The notes beneath the pieces are model-generated. The model searched no databases. It saw nothing but the letters and a program-made list of their open reading frames with translations, and was not told the DNA's origin. The position numbers and the translations under genes are program-made. Below are positions 54,132-63,807 of a DNA stretch of 64,000 nt, in pieces; position 1 is the stretch's first letter; the number at the start of each line of letters is the position of its first letter. Origin of the DNA: Thalassotalea sp. 42_200_T64 (lineage in GTDB: Bacteria > Pseudomonadota > Gammaproteobacteria > Enterobacterales > Alteromonadaceae); NCBI GenBank assembly GCA_002162925.1, contig MABC01000074.1, positions 1-64,000 on the forward strand. The letters run 5' to 3'.

Positions 54132-55665
54132 ATGGAACTTGCAAACAAATTGGGGACGATAGACCGCACTATTTTTATTGTCTACGTTATCGCGCTATTG
54201 TGCCTGGCCTTGTGGATTTCTCGTAATGAGAAAAAAGAAGGAGCGAATACCGAAGATTATTTCTTAGCCGGTAAAGCATTGCCATGGTGGGCTATCGGTG
54301 CATCATTAATCGCCGCCAATATTTCAGCTGAACAAATTATCGGCATGTCCGGCTCGGGTTATGCCATTGGTTTAGCGATTGCCTCATATGAGTGGATGGC
54401 GGCGATTACCTTGATCGTAGTCGGTAAATATATGTTGCCTATTTTCCTGGAAAATAAAATTGTACCATGCCACAATATCTTGAGCAGCGCTTTGATAGCA
54501 AAGTAAAAACTACTCTGGCAATTTTTTGGCTAGCGGTATACACCTTTGTTAACTTAACGGCAGTGTTATGGTTAGGTGGCTTAGCCATTGAAACCGTTGC
54601 CGGCGTAGACTGGATGTTTGGCATGATATTCTTAGCCGTGTTCTCTATAGCCTACTCGTTATACGGTAGCCTGAAAGCCGTTGCCTATACCGACATATTC
54701 CATCCAAGTAGTGTTATAAGTGTTTGGCGGCCTGTTCTTAAGTTATTTAGCCTTAGATGCGGTTTCTGATGGTCAAGGCGTATTGGCCGGCTTTGGCGTG
54801 CTTACCGATAAAATGCCTGAGCATTTTGACATGATCTTAAGCCCTGAAAATGACCATTATATGAGCCTGACAGGCATTTCTGTGCTAATTGGCGGCATGT
54901 GGATCATGAACTTCAGCTATTGGGGATTCAACCAGTATATTATTCAACGCGCACTGGCGGCGAAAGATATTAAAGAAGCACAAAAAGGTATCGCCTTCGC
55001 AGCCTATCTTAAACTGTTAATGCCAGTGATTGTAGTGTTACCGGGTATTGCTGCCGTGGTGTTATATCCTACCTTAACCACTCCTGATCAAGCCTATCCG
55101 TCAATGATGGCATCAATGCCCGTTGGCATTAAAGGGCTAGTTTTTGCCGCATTGGTTGCTGCCATCGTGTCGTCGCTGGCGTCGATGACCAACAGTATTT
55201 CAACCATCTTTACCATGGATATTTATACCCGCTTTAAGCCGAATCAAAGCCAACGCACACTATGTGCATATTGGCCGTATTGCCGCGTTAATCTCGCTAT
55301 GAATCGCCTTACTCGTGGCAGAGCCATTACTGGGCAAGTTTGATCAAGCATTCCAATACATCCAGGAATTTACCGGTTTCTTTACCCCAGGCATCGTGGT
55401 GATATTTATGATGGGCATGTTCTGGAAACGCGCTACGTCAATGGGCGCTTTTTCGGCCGCATTTGGCTCGGCAGCATTCTCTTTCCTCTTTATGAAATTC
55501 TGGCCTGAATTACCATTTATGGACCGAGTTGGCTTAGTGTTCTTACTGTGTTTGACGCTTTGTTACATCGTCTCTATGCTGGGTAAACCAAATACTGAAG
55601 ATAGCAGTGTGTCTTTAGAGAAAGTGAGCTTTGCTACCAACAAGTCATTTCTATATCCGTTATTG
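54132..55665 (+). pseudogene. Sodium/galactose symporter (SSS family), broken and 3'-truncated
   Basis: SGLT-type transporter fragments: MELANKLGTIDRTIFIVYVI, EDYFLAGKALPWWAIGASLIAANISAEQIIGMSGSGYA (family signature), MPQYLEQRFDSKV, ALAVYTFVNL-type helices, YSLYGSLKAVAYTDI, WIMNFSYWGFNQYIIQRALAA, GLVFAALVAAIVSSLASMTNSISTIFTMDIY, FFTPGIVVIFMMGMFWKRAT. Frame changes near 54462, 54702 and 55255, and an in-frame TGA at 55300-55302 (CTA-TGA-ATC in the corrected frame). After FATNKSF (about 55650) the sequence passes into galM interior, so the last helix is deleted. Membrane protein; not functional. Confidence 0.85.
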
Positions 55666-56345
55666 GCAAATCGATAAGCAGTCTCAATCTGCGGTTACGC
55701 TATCACTTGTTTCAATCGATGGTGAGCAAGGTTTTCCCGGCACGTTAACGTTCTCAGTCTGTTACCAATTAAGTGCAGATAATAAGCCCAGCATCCAGTA
55801 CTTGGCCAATACCGATTTGGCCACGCCAGTCAATTTACCCAACCATGCTTATTTTACCTGGGGGAGGATGACCGTCAGGCTTTATCCTTACAAATGATGT
55901 CGTCGGCCTATGTGGAAAGCGATGGCGACAATATTCCAACGGGTAACATTGTAGCGGTGAAAGACACAGATTATGATTTTAACCAGCCCACAACTATCGG
56001 CCAGCGACAAAGCAATACAGAGGATAAATCACTGCTAGAGAAAAAGGTTTTGATCATTGTTTCGTGCTCGATAAATCTGCCATAGAGCAACCAAAAGCGA
56101 TTTTAACCTCATTTAAGAATCAGGTGAAGTTGTCAGTTTATACCGAACAACCGGCGATCCAGCTATACACAGGTTTCTATTTAGCCGAGCAATTTCAACC
56201 CTATCAAGGCCTGTGCCTGGAGGCACAAAATTATCCGAATGCGGTGAATCATAAGCACTTTCCCAACAGTGTGTTACAAAAAATTAACATTCGAGAAAGC
56301 GATAGCTATCCCCCCTAGGATTTCACTATACTGATTCAACCTTCA
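55650..56345 (+). pseudogene. galM: Aldose 1-epimerase, 5'-deleted and broken
   Basis: Begins inside the gene: WQIDKQSQSAVTLSLVSIDGEQGFPGTL is about residue 100 of a normal mutarotase, so the first third is gone, joined to the symporter end. Later pieces in several frames: NTDLATPVNLPNHAYF (the usual is NLTNHAYFNL), VESDGDNIPTGNIVAVKDTDYDF, DHCFVLDKSAIEQPKA, LSVYTEQPAIQLYTGFYLAEQF, YQGLCLEAQNYPNAVNHKHFPNSVL. All the catalytic surroundings can be traced but no continuous frame remains. Ends near 56340. Confidence 0.8.
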
Positions 56346-56518
56346 ACAATTACCCTGATGTGATACAAAGTGATACAAATAGACAAGCAGTGGTACGACT
56401 TTATTTTCATAGCTTAGTTATTATTTATTCATCGCAGCAAGCTTTAACAAAAACTAAAACAAAAGCTTTAACAACAGCGTAAATAAAACTTACTATAAAA
56501 ATATACATAAGGATATCT

Positions 56519-57403
56519 ATGAAAATGTCAATTAATCAATGTCTTGTAAATCTTCTCTGTGGCACAGCGCTACTCAGTGCCACGCCACTTTTAGCCATCA
56601 CCGATGACAATGGTTCGGATAGCAACAGTAACGCTGTCATCGCAACCGAAACCGAGTCGCCCAGTGGTGGTTACCTTAAAATCGGTTACGGTTATAAATC
56701 GGAAGTAGGGCCTTACGAAGATGAAGTTCAAGGCGGTTCACTGTTTGTCAGTGGTTTTCACCAGTTGGAAAGTGGTTTTTTTATCGAAGCGTCCTATGGT
56801 GCGAATGAGTTGGAGCAGGGGCTCAACCTAGGCTACAACTTCTACAATAGCGAGCATTGGAACTTTGATATTCTCACGGTAGAGGCGCACGGCGATATTG
56901 AATATCATATAGTCAATGATGTGACTTCTATAAAAGATAAAAAAGACAACTCTGGAATGCTCGGCTTTCGCACCACGGGTATCTCCGAGCAAACAATAGT
57001 GCAATTTACCATCGCGCCTTACTCCTTTAATGATGAATATGACGACGGCGTTTATGCCTCAATGTGGGCGGCTCAAACCTGGCAAATTAAAAACTGGGAG
57101 CTGTATGCATCGGCGGGTATTGAATATCGTTCTGAGAATATTCTCGATTATTATTACTCTACCTCGGAAGAGTTGGAGGATTTTGGCTTTCCACATTACG
57201 AAGCGGATGATGGCTATAATGTGATTGGCCAGGTAGGCGCCAGTTACCCAGTCAGCGAGAATGTATTATTTGAAACCTATTTCCGATATACCGATATTGC
57301 TGACAGCATTAGTGATAGCCCTATTATGCAACTTGCTGCCCAACAGCCCGGCCGTGATGACAATATCACCGAGTTTGGTCTTTTGTTTAGTTACGTTTTT
57401 TAA
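56519..57403 (+). CDS. MipA/OmpV family outer membrane beta-barrel protein
   Basis: 294 aa. Signal peptide MKMSINQCLVNLLCGTALLSATPLLA; mature protein with alternating strands (GGYLKIGYGYKSEV, GFFIEASYGANEL, LYASAGIEYRSE, LFETYFRYTDI) and C-terminal LLFSYVF, the aromatic end of barrels. The MipA/OmpV family is the best fit by length and pattern. First gene of a four-gene set with DUF3019, response regulator and kinase; in related genera these genes travel together, so the kinase probably controls the barrel's expression. Stop 12 bp before the next ATG. Confidence 0.78.
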   Translation: MKMSINQCLVNLLCGTALLSATPLLAITDDNGSDSNSNAVIATETESPSGGYLKIGYGYKSEVGPYEDEVQGGSLFVSGFHQLESGFFIEASYGANELEQGLNLGYNFYNSEHWNFDILTVEAHGDIEYHIVNDVTSIKDKKDNSGMLGFRTTGISEQTIVQFTIAPYSFNDEYDDGVYASMWAAQTWQIKNWELYASAGIEYRSENILDYYYSTSEELEDFGFPHYEADDGYNVIGQVGASYPVSENVLFETYFRYTDIADSISDSPIMQLAAQQPGRDDNITEFGLLFSYVF

Positions 57404-57415
57404 TGGGAGCATTCG

Positions 57416-57856
57416 ATGAATTTTCTTATTAAAAAATGGTATCCAAGTACAACTAATTTGCCCTTTATTCTGCGTATGGTCATGATCATACTGGGGCTGA
57501 TAATTAGCTTTAATACTAAGGCTGATCCTAATTCTACGGTGCCAATGATCAAATTATCACCGAAACAATGCATCGCTTTGCATCAAGGCAAAAAGTGTTA
57601 TGTGGATATTGAACTGCAATGGCGAACGCCAGACAAAGGCGACTATTGTTTGTTTTCATCACAACAACGTTCGCCGCTAACGTGTTGGCAACAAGATGAC
57701 AAGGGCGAATTTAAAAAAGAAATCGTAGCAAATCAAAACGTCATATTTATACTTAGAGCCCACGACAGTAACAAACCTATTGCAACAGTTGAATTAGAAA
57801 TGGCCTGGGTATACAAGAAAAACTCGAGATCTCGCTCATCATGGCGGATATTTTAG
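57416..57856 (+). CDS. DUF3019 domain protein
   Basis: 146 aa. N-terminal hydrophobic segment (LPFILRMVMIILGLIISFNTKAD) as signal or anchor. Then the DUF3019 pattern: IKLSPKQCIALHQGKKCYVDIELQWRTP, YCLFSSQ, LTCWQQDDKGEFK, then the WVYKKNSRSRSSWRIF end. Four Cys (C of PKQC, KKC, DYC, LTC) probably form two disulphides in the periplasm. Always next to an OmpR-type two-component pair in this group; role unknown. 16 bp before the regulator. Confidence 0.8.
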   Translation: MNFLIKKWYPSTTNLPFILRMVMIILGLIISFNTKADPNSTVPMIKLSPKQCIALHQGKKCYVDIELQWRTPDKGDYCLFSSQQRSPLTCWQQDDKGEFKKEIVANQNVIFILRAHDSNKPIATVELEMAWVYKKNSRSRSSWRIF

Positions 57857-57872
57857 GAGTATTGGTATAACA

Positions 57873-58598
57873 ATGGAACAAGACAAAGCAAGAATTCTTA
57901 TTGTCGAAGACGATCGTGAATTGGCCGAGTGGATGCAAGAATATCTGCAAGCGAAAGACTATCAGGTGAGTGTTTGCCATTGCGGCGTAGAGGCGGTAAA
58001 GCTTATTCAACAGCTAGACCCTGATGTTGTCATTTTGGATGGCATGCTACCTAACTTAGATGGTGTTGATGTTTGTAAAGCGGTTCGCCCCGAGTTTACG
58101 AACACCATCATTATGGTAACGGCCCGTGATGAAGAAATAGATGAAGTGATAGGCTTAGAAATGGGCGCCGACGAGTATTTAACCAAACCGGTAAGAGCCA
58201 GAGCGTTGTTAACCAGAGTGCGCAAACATATTGAACGCCAGCAAACCAAGGCGGTTGCTGATAAGGAGCATCAAAGTTCTGTAAGCACACAACATTTGCA
58301 GTTTGATAATTTGATCATCGATAAAGCTGCAATGTCGGTTTCGCTTGCCGGCGTGGCAATTAAAATGACTTCCAATGAGTTTGACGTGTTATGGCTGTTA
58401 GCCGAGCAAGCTGGACAAATAGTGTCAAGAGAGCAGCTAATCAGCCAATTAAGGGGGTTCGATTACGATGGTTTTGACCGCTCTATTGATTTGAAAGTAT
58501 CGCGGCTGCGCAAAAAGCTTGGCGACAATCCGGCAGAGCCAACCCGCATTAAAACCATTTGGGGTAAAGGTTACTTGTTCGCGAAAGATACTTGGTAA
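57873..58598 (+). CDS. OmpR-type response regulator (DUF3019/MipA operon)
   Basis: 241 aa. Receiver: ARILIVEDDREL, phospho-acceptor D56 in VVILDGMLPNLDG, Thr/Ala switch MVTARDEE, Lys in YLTKPVRARALL. Winged-helix effector (about 140-238) with LWLLAEQAGQIVSREQL, the recognition helix FDRSIDLKVSRLRKKLG and the ending IKTIWGKGYLF. Receives phosphate from the kinase at 58664. The start is MEQDKARILI. Target genes probably include the 56519-57856 pair. Confidence 0.92.
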   Translation: MEQDKARILIVEDDRELAEWMQEYLQAKDYQVSVCHCGVEAVKLIQQLDPDVVILDGMLPNLDGVDVCKAVRPEFTNTIIMVTARDEEIDEVIGLEMGADEYLTKPVRARALLTRVRKHIERQQTKAVADKEHQSSVSTQHLQFDNLIIDKAAMSVSLAGVAIKMTSNEFDVLWLLAEQAGQIVSREQLISQLRGFDYDGFDRSIDLKVSRLRKKLGDNPAEPTRIKTIWGKGYLFAKDTW

Positions 58599-58663
58599 TA
58601 GCCGATGTTTAAATGCCTGATCACAACGTTGTTGCATGCTCAAAGATTTGATAAGGAGATTAA

Positions 58664-59950
58664 ATGCGCACCTTAACCTACTCGTTAGTTGTCGTGGTTT
58701 TGCTCGCCACCGTTGGTTTGGGCTGGTTGTTTGATCAGCTGTATGTGCAATACTCTGCAAGTGAACCAACCAAGGATGTCGATAAAGTGAAGATCATCGA
58801 GCAGTTGGGGGGAGAGTTGGCAATCACTCTTGGGCAGTTATCGAATCGACAAGAGTTTGTCCAGCAATGGTCTGCTGGGCAGCAGTACCAGCTTAATTTA
58901 ACGCCAACAAATAGTTTGCCGATGCCGAAAGCATTACTCAAGCAAGTGAAACAGGGCGAGCCATTATTATTAGAGAGCAATTCGCATTTGGCATTTCATT
59001 ATTACTTGCCGGCAACCGATGAAATTCTAACTTTAACAGCATCATTGGTTAACTTTAAGGTCGCTGACAAACCGTTAGATTATTTATTCACGATTTTATT
59101 TTATCTTGCCTTGTTGTCGATGTTTTTGCTTTGGGTTTACCCTTTGGTAAAACAACTACTGGCTTTAAGAAAAGCGGCAAAATCCTTTGGTAGTGGCAAT
59201 TTAAATCAGCGCATTGTGCCAGGCACTGTTTCCTATATCCGTGATATTGAGACTGAATTTAATCACATGGCACAACGCATTGAAGATTTAGTCAGCGATG
59301 TAAAATTACTCAGCAGCGCGGTGTCCCACGATTTACGAACGCCTTTAGCGAGAATACGCTTTGGTATAGACACCCTCGCTGAAGAAGAGGATCCACAACT
59401 GAGGGAGCGCTACCAACAAAAGCTTAGCAATAACGTCGATGAGATGACCCGATTAGTCGAAACCTTATTAACCTATGCTCGTCTAGATCAGGGCATGATT
59501 GACATTAAAAAAGCCAAAGTCGATCTTGCAACCGTTATGGCTAATTGCATTAATCATGGCTTTTCTGAATCGGCTGACATCCAATTGCAAACTTTGCCGG
59601 GTCACTATGCGCTTGCCACCGACGAATCGTACATGATAATGCTATTCCATAACTTGCTACAAAATGCGGTTAAATACGGTAATGGCAAAGTACTGGTGAC
59701 ATTAGAGCAAATAAAAAATAATGTCATTATTACGATTGACGATAATGGCGAAGGTATAGCATTTGAGGAGCGAATTGATATTCTCAAACCTTTTGTACGC
59801 GGCAAGCAAAAGCAGCAAGAACAAAGCGGCCATGGTATTGGCTTAGCTATGGTCAAACGCATCATCGATTGGCATCATGGACAAATCGAAATTAGCGATT
59901 CTACTGTGCTCTCTGGTGCCCAATTTAAAATTATCTTGCCAGCAAATTAA
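58664..59950 (+). CDS. Sensor histidine kinase of the DUF3019/MipA operon
   Basis: 428 aa. N-terminal helix (LTYSLVVVVLLATVGLGWLF), a short periplasmic sensor (about 27-145), a second helix (LFTILFYLALLSMFLLWVYPLV), HAMP (SFGSGNLNQRIV...), HisKA with SSAVSHDLRTPLARIRFG (H222) and an ATPase with LLQNAVKYGN, DDNGEGIAFEE and GHGIGLAMVKRI. AAGGAG precedes ATG 58664. The 66 bp gap to the regulator fits co-transcription. Stimulus unknown; by position, an envelope or antimicrobial-peptide stress is possible. Confidence 0.92.
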   Translation: MRTLTYSLVVVVLLATVGLGWLFDQLYVQYSASEPTKDVDKVKIIEQLGGELAITLGQLSNRQEFVQQWSAGQQYQLNLTPTNSLPMPKALLKQVKQGEPLLLESNSHLAFHYYLPATDEILTLTASLVNFKVADKPLDYLFTILFYLALLSMFLLWVYPLVKQLLALRKAAKSFGSGNLNQRIVPGTVSYIRDIETEFNHMAQRIEDLVSDVKLLSSAVSHDLRTPLARIRFGIDTLAEEEDPQLRERYQQKLSNNVDEMTRLVETLLTYARLDQGMIDIKKAKVDLATVMANCINHGFSESADIQLQTLPGHYALATDESYMIMLFHNLLQNAVKYGNGKVLVTLEQIKNNVIITIDDNGEGIAFEERIDILKPFVRGKQKQQEQSGHGIGLAMVKRIIDWHHGQIEISDSTVLSGAQFKIILPAN

Positions 59951-59975
59951 TAATACTTGCTGAGCCTTAGCCCAC

Positions 59976-60021
59976 ATACCAAGTTGATTAAATATCTGCT
60001 CATACTTAATCAAATTGGTAT
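59976..60021. repeat. Short ATACCAA palindrome
   Basis: 46 bp: ATACCAAGTTGATTAA (59976-59991) and TTAATCAAATTGGTAT (60006-60021), loop ATATCTGCTCATAC. Same family as 10117-10162 and the ends of 934-1146. Directly adjacent to the next element. Confidence 0.7.
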
Positions 60022-60284
60022 ATACCCGTCACCATTCAAGATGTAGGTTTCAGAGCGCTTGAGCGATTCCAATTCAAGGCGCATCTATACAGTAATGGTT
60101 TTTCCCTTACAAATAGATGCAACGAAGAAGTGGGATTGCTCAAGCGCTTCTTCGATGGGTTTAAAAGTGATTTATGCAGCGTGATGAATTTTAACAATGG
60201 AATAACCATTCTCTAAAATTAATGCCTTGCCTAAATCACTTTTAATTCCCGCTGAAATCCTGCACTTTGAATGGCGACGGGTAT
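60022..60284. repeat. 263 bp MITE-like element with ATACCCGT ends
   Basis: Terminal inverted repeats of about 32 bp: left ATACCCGTCACCATTCAAGA, right (complement) ATACCCGTCGCCATTCAAAG. Interior nested palindromes: AGCGCTTGAGCGATTCC with GGGATTGCTCAAGCGCT, GCATCTAT with ATAGATGC, and AAAAGTGATTTA with TAAATCACTTTT. No open frame. It occupies most of the gap between the kinase and the decarboxylase genes (59951-60472); the rest shows nothing definable. Confidence 0.75.
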
Positions 60285-60472
60285 AGGGTTTACAAATGGC
60301 GTAAAAATTTATTTACAGATAAGCAGGATAATTCACTATAGGCAAATTTATATTGCCGAGATTATTGATACAGCTCAAAGTCGAAAAATCATCAAGGGTG
60401 AAAATATAACCCATAGATAACATCCCGCGATCGTTTAACTAATTGTAGATAATCGCAAACATGGGGAAGACA

Positions 60473-62269
60473 ATGACTGATATAAACTCACAGTATAAAA
60501 ATAACTTTGGCGAAAAGTACGCGCAAACCTTACCAACACTAGGCGAAGCAATTGTTGAAGTTCTACAACTTTTCCAATGCACACAGCTGTACGGGGTAGG
60601 AGGCGATTTTGCCGCGAATTTAATTGCCGCGTTTAAAGATGGCTTACAGCTTTCACCATCGAGTAATGAAATGCATGCCGGTTTTAACGCCTGTGGCCAC
60701 GCTGAAATTAACGGTATTGGCGCCGCGTTAACCACCTATACAGTCGGAAGTTTACCTTGTACCAGTGCCGCGGCATTGGCTATTACTGAAAAATTACCGG
60801 TGATCTTCTTTTCTGGCGCACCAGGGGAGAGCGAAATTTCCACTCATACCATTCATCATACCGTTGCTTCTTCGTCTACCTGGCGGGCAGAATATGATTG
60901 CGCCTTAGAATCTTTTCGTGCGCTAGGGATGAAAGCCGAACGCTTGCAAGGCGCAAGGGCAGTTGGCCAACCGAATATGGCAGCGGAGCGCTTTTTTCAA
61001 TTGGTTGTGCATGCTTATTTGAACAAAGAACCGGTATTTATCGAGATCCCAAGAGATTTGGTATTCCAGAAGACACAAGCCCTGGCCTTGCCTGAAAGTG
61101 TTGATTTAATTAGCAGAAATACCTTTGTACTAGAGGGGGAGTCATTCATTGCCGAGCATATTGTCGAGAAATTAAAGCACGCGCAATATCCGCTGCTGTT
61201 TATTGGTGAAAACGTAAAATTGAACCGGCAGTTGCGCGAGCAATTAATGGAGTTTTGCCATAAATTTAATATTCCTTATGCCACAACCTGGTTCGCCAAA
61301 GGCCTGTTTGATGAATTTGACTCGCTGTGTCTGGGCACGTATAACGGCGTATTTAGCAGTAGTGAAAATCGACACTACATCGAACACCAGGCCGATTATA
61401 TTATTGAAGTCGATACCAGTATCCATGCTCAGGATACCAGTTCGGCGTTTAATACCGGTACCCATGAAATTGACTCCTTTAGCAATAAAACCGTGATCAA
61501 GGGGACGGTGCAAAATCAACAGGAAATCATCAACATTTTCAGTAATTTACTCGTTGCAGAAGTGGATAGGTTTACACTGGCGTTGAGCGCGAAAAGTTTT
61601 GCGAAAATTGATCCGTCGGCAAAGTTTGATTTTCACAACCTTTGCTCAGTGCTCAATCATATTCAATCGAATAGCGAAAAACCTTTTATCTATTTGCCCG
61701 AGATTGGCAATTCCTATTTTGCTTCTTATGGCTTAACCACGAAAAAATCCAGCCTCGGCCGGAGTTGGCTCACCAACCCCTGGTATGCTGCTATGGGCAC
61801 GAGTTTGCCGTATGCCAGAACCGTTTGCAAGGCGTTAAAACAGCAACAAGCAGATGATGTTGCCGTGCTAATCACCGGCGATGGTGGTTTTCATTTTCAA
61901 CTGAATGAACTGATCCACTTCCAAAAAGAAAAGCTCAATGTGATCATTCTTTATATGCGCAATGATATTTATCATTTGGGCAAAAGTGGCGAAGGTGAAA
62001 TTTATCATTGCTCAACCCCTGAGTTTGATGTGTTGCAACTGATCAGCGCCTATGGTGGCAAGGGTTATCATTGTGAGACCGTAGGCCAATTTACTGAAAT
62101 CTTTGAACAAGCGGTGACTGAAAATCAAGGCATAACCCTAATCGAAGTGCCGGCAGATCTCGACCCGCAATATCAATGCGATGAAATTCAAATGTTGAAT
62201 TTATACATTCAAGCGCAAAATGGTAACCCTGAGGCGATGCAAAGGTGGCAAACTCTGAAAGCGATTTAA
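60473..62269 (+). CDS. Thiamine diphosphate-dependent 2-keto acid decarboxylase (IPDC/PDC-like)
   Basis: 598 aa from ATG 60473 (MTDINSQYKN), preferred to ATG 60461 because GGGGAAG sits just in front of it. Cytoplasmic enzyme of the pyruvate/indolepyruvate decarboxylase family. Pyrimidine domain: YGVGGDFAANL and the cofactor Glu in SSNEMHAGFNACGHAEIN; central domain about 190-370; PP domain: LITGDGGFHFQLNELIHFQ and LNVIILYMRNDIYH (GDG-x-N type binding of Mg and diphosphate). The catalytic His pair of PDCs is suggested by STHTIHHTV. Natural substrate (phenylpyruvate, indolepyruvate or branched keto acid) is unresolved. Single gene. Confidence 0.85.
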   Translation: MTDINSQYKNNFGEKYAQTLPTLGEAIVEVLQLFQCTQLYGVGGDFAANLIAAFKDGLQLSPSSNEMHAGFNACGHAEINGIGAALTTYTVGSLPCTSAAALAITEKLPVIFFSGAPGESEISTHTIHHTVASSSTWRAEYDCALESFRALGMKAERLQGARAVGQPNMAAERFFQLVVHAYLNKEPVFIEIPRDLVFQKTQALALPESVDLISRNTFVLEGESFIAEHIVEKLKHAQYPLLFIGENVKLNRQLREQLMEFCHKFNIPYATTWFAKGLFDEFDSLCLGTYNGVFSSSENRHYIEHQADYIIEVDTSIHAQDTSSAFNTGTHEIDSFSNKTVIKGTVQNQQEIINIFSNLLVAEVDRFTLALSAKSFAKIDPSAKFDFHNLCSVLNHIQSNSEKPFIYLPEIGNSYFASYGLTTKKSSLGRSWLTNPWYAAMGTSLPYARTVCKALKQQQADDVAVLITGDGGFHFQLNELIHFQKEKLNVIILYMRNDIYHLGKSGEGEIYHCSTPEFDVLQLISAYGGKGYHCETVGQFTEIFEQAVTENQGITLIEVPADLDPQYQCDEIQMLNLYIQAQNGNPEAMQRWQTLKAI

Positions 62270-62465
62270 CCCGATAAAATCTTATTAAGAGTTTTAAGCT
62301 GCTAGCAACGAGCTACTGGCCCCGGGCTGTGTATTTGATCAATTCACCACTCGTGTAACAATACGAATGCTGCCCGAAGCCCTTAACCGACGCGATTAAT
62401 ATTTTGTACTCGGATGTACTTATCCACGGCAGGCAAGGGGAGCCTTTAGACTCGGCTTATTTCAA

Positions 62466-63059
62466 CTAGCCGATAAGTGGATACAGCGAAGCCAGCAATA
62501 AACTTGCCATGGTTACGTTGAAGATGCGTAACTGCCGGCTATTACTGAGTAAACGCCTGAGTTGTTGGCCCAAAATGGTCCACACGCTCACCGACGGTAA
62601 ATTGATGGCACCAAAAATTGCAGCGACTATGGCAATCGATTCAAAGCTGCGCTCTGGTGAGTACACACTTATCGCGGTTAACGCCATGGTCCAGGCTTTT
62701 GGGTTCACCCATTGAAATAGCACCGCTTGGATGAAGGTTATTGGTGTCGCGTTATTATTAGAGTTACTGTCAGGCGATGTGGCGGTGGCAATTTTATAAG
62801 CAAGATATAGCAAGTAAAGTACGCTAAAAATTTTCAATATTGTATAACTGACTGGGTACAGATCAAACAACTGAATTAAACCAATGCCCACTAACATCAC
62901 CATTAAGGTAAAGCCCAGACCAACGCCTAACATATGCGGTATGGTACGTTGAAAGCCAAAATTTGCGCCGGAAGACATTAACATTAAATTATTCGGACCA
63001 GGAGTGATGGATGATACAAAGGCAAAAGCGACCAGTGCCATGAGTAATTCAAACTGCAT
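62466..63059 (-). CDS. LysE/RhtB family amino acid exporter
   Basis: 197 aa inner-membrane exporter with about six helices. N-terminal signature FAFVSSITPGPNNLMLMSSGANFG is the LysE family hallmark (TPGPN). Helix 3 FLYLLYLAYKIA, then AVLFQWVNPKAWTMALTAI, the family's second conserved block. Probably exports one or several amino acids. Divergent from the Lrp/AsnC gene 105 bp away, the usual pairing of an exporter with its regulator. Confidence 0.92.
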   Translation of the reverse strand: MQFELLMALVAFAFVSSITPGPNNLMLMSSGANFGFQRTIPHMLGVGLGFTLMVMLVGIGLIQLFDLYPVSYTILKIFSVLYLLYLAYKIATATSPDSNSNNNATPITFIQAVLFQWVNPKAWTMALTAISVYSPERSFESIAIVAAIFGAINLPSVSVWTILGQQLRRLLSNSRQLRIFNVTMASLLLASLYPLIG

Positions 63060-63163
63060 AAGTTAATTCCTAAAAGCGAGCAATTATTGATAGTGCAATT
63101 ATAAGGCTTTAATGACGAAATTATCTTGCGTTATTTGTGACATTGTTGCTATATATGCAATAT

Positions 63164-63613
63164 ATGATTGAATTAGATAACATAAGCAAAAGAATATTGC
63201 GTGAGCTTGAAGGGGATGGCCGAGTCAGTAATGCTGAACTCGCCACTCGTGTAGGACTTTCTGCCTCTGCGTGTTTACGCCGAGTACAAGAATTAGAGCG
63301 CTCAGGCATCATTGTCGGTTACCGGGCGGTGCTTAATCATAAAAAATTAGGGATTGGCTGTATTGCCTATGTTGGTGTGGGATTGTCGGACCATACCAAA
63401 CATTCGCAAGAAGCGTTTGAACAAGCGATCACTCGTTCCGATGAAGTTCGGGAATGTCATAATATTACCGGTTCATACGAATACCTGTTAAGAGTGGAAA
63501 CAACAGATTTAATTGCCTATAAAAAATTTCATACCGACGTACTTGGCGTTTTGCCGCAAGTGCATGCGATCACAACGTTTGTGGTTATGGATTCAGCCAA
63601 AGATGACCGCTAA
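63164..63613 (+). CDS. Lrp/AsnC family transcriptional regulator
   Basis: 149 aa from ATG 63164 (MIELDNISKRILRELEGDGRVSN), the usual family start; upstream in-frame ATG 63155 and GTG 63137 are less likely. Winged HTH with LATRVGLSASACLRRVQELERSGII; the RAM/ligand domain has GIGCIAYVGVGL, VRECHNITGSYEYLLRVET, KKFHTDVLGVLPQVHAITTFVVMD. Divergently transcribed from the LysE exporter, so it likely senses an amino acid and controls that exporter. Confidence 0.92.
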   Translation: MIELDNISKRILRELEGDGRVSNAELATRVGLSASACLRRVQELERSGIIVGYRAVLNHKKLGIGCIAYVGVGLSDHTKHSQEAFEQAITRSDEVRECHNITGSYEYLLRVETTDLIAYKKFHTDVLGVLPQVHAITTFVVMDSAKDDR

Positions 63614-63807
63614 TTTACCCAGAGCACATCGCTATAATGGCTAACTTTTAAATAAATATGGTAAATAATTTCAATAAGTCAAAAAATTTGAATACAAATG
63701 TTTGTTTCTGATCCGTTTTTTCCCTACTATGAGTCGACTTAAATTGAAGTGGGTAATTTGGCCTCTTTGATGTTTGAGATTAAAGATAATAATTGTTAGG
63801 TAGGGTT

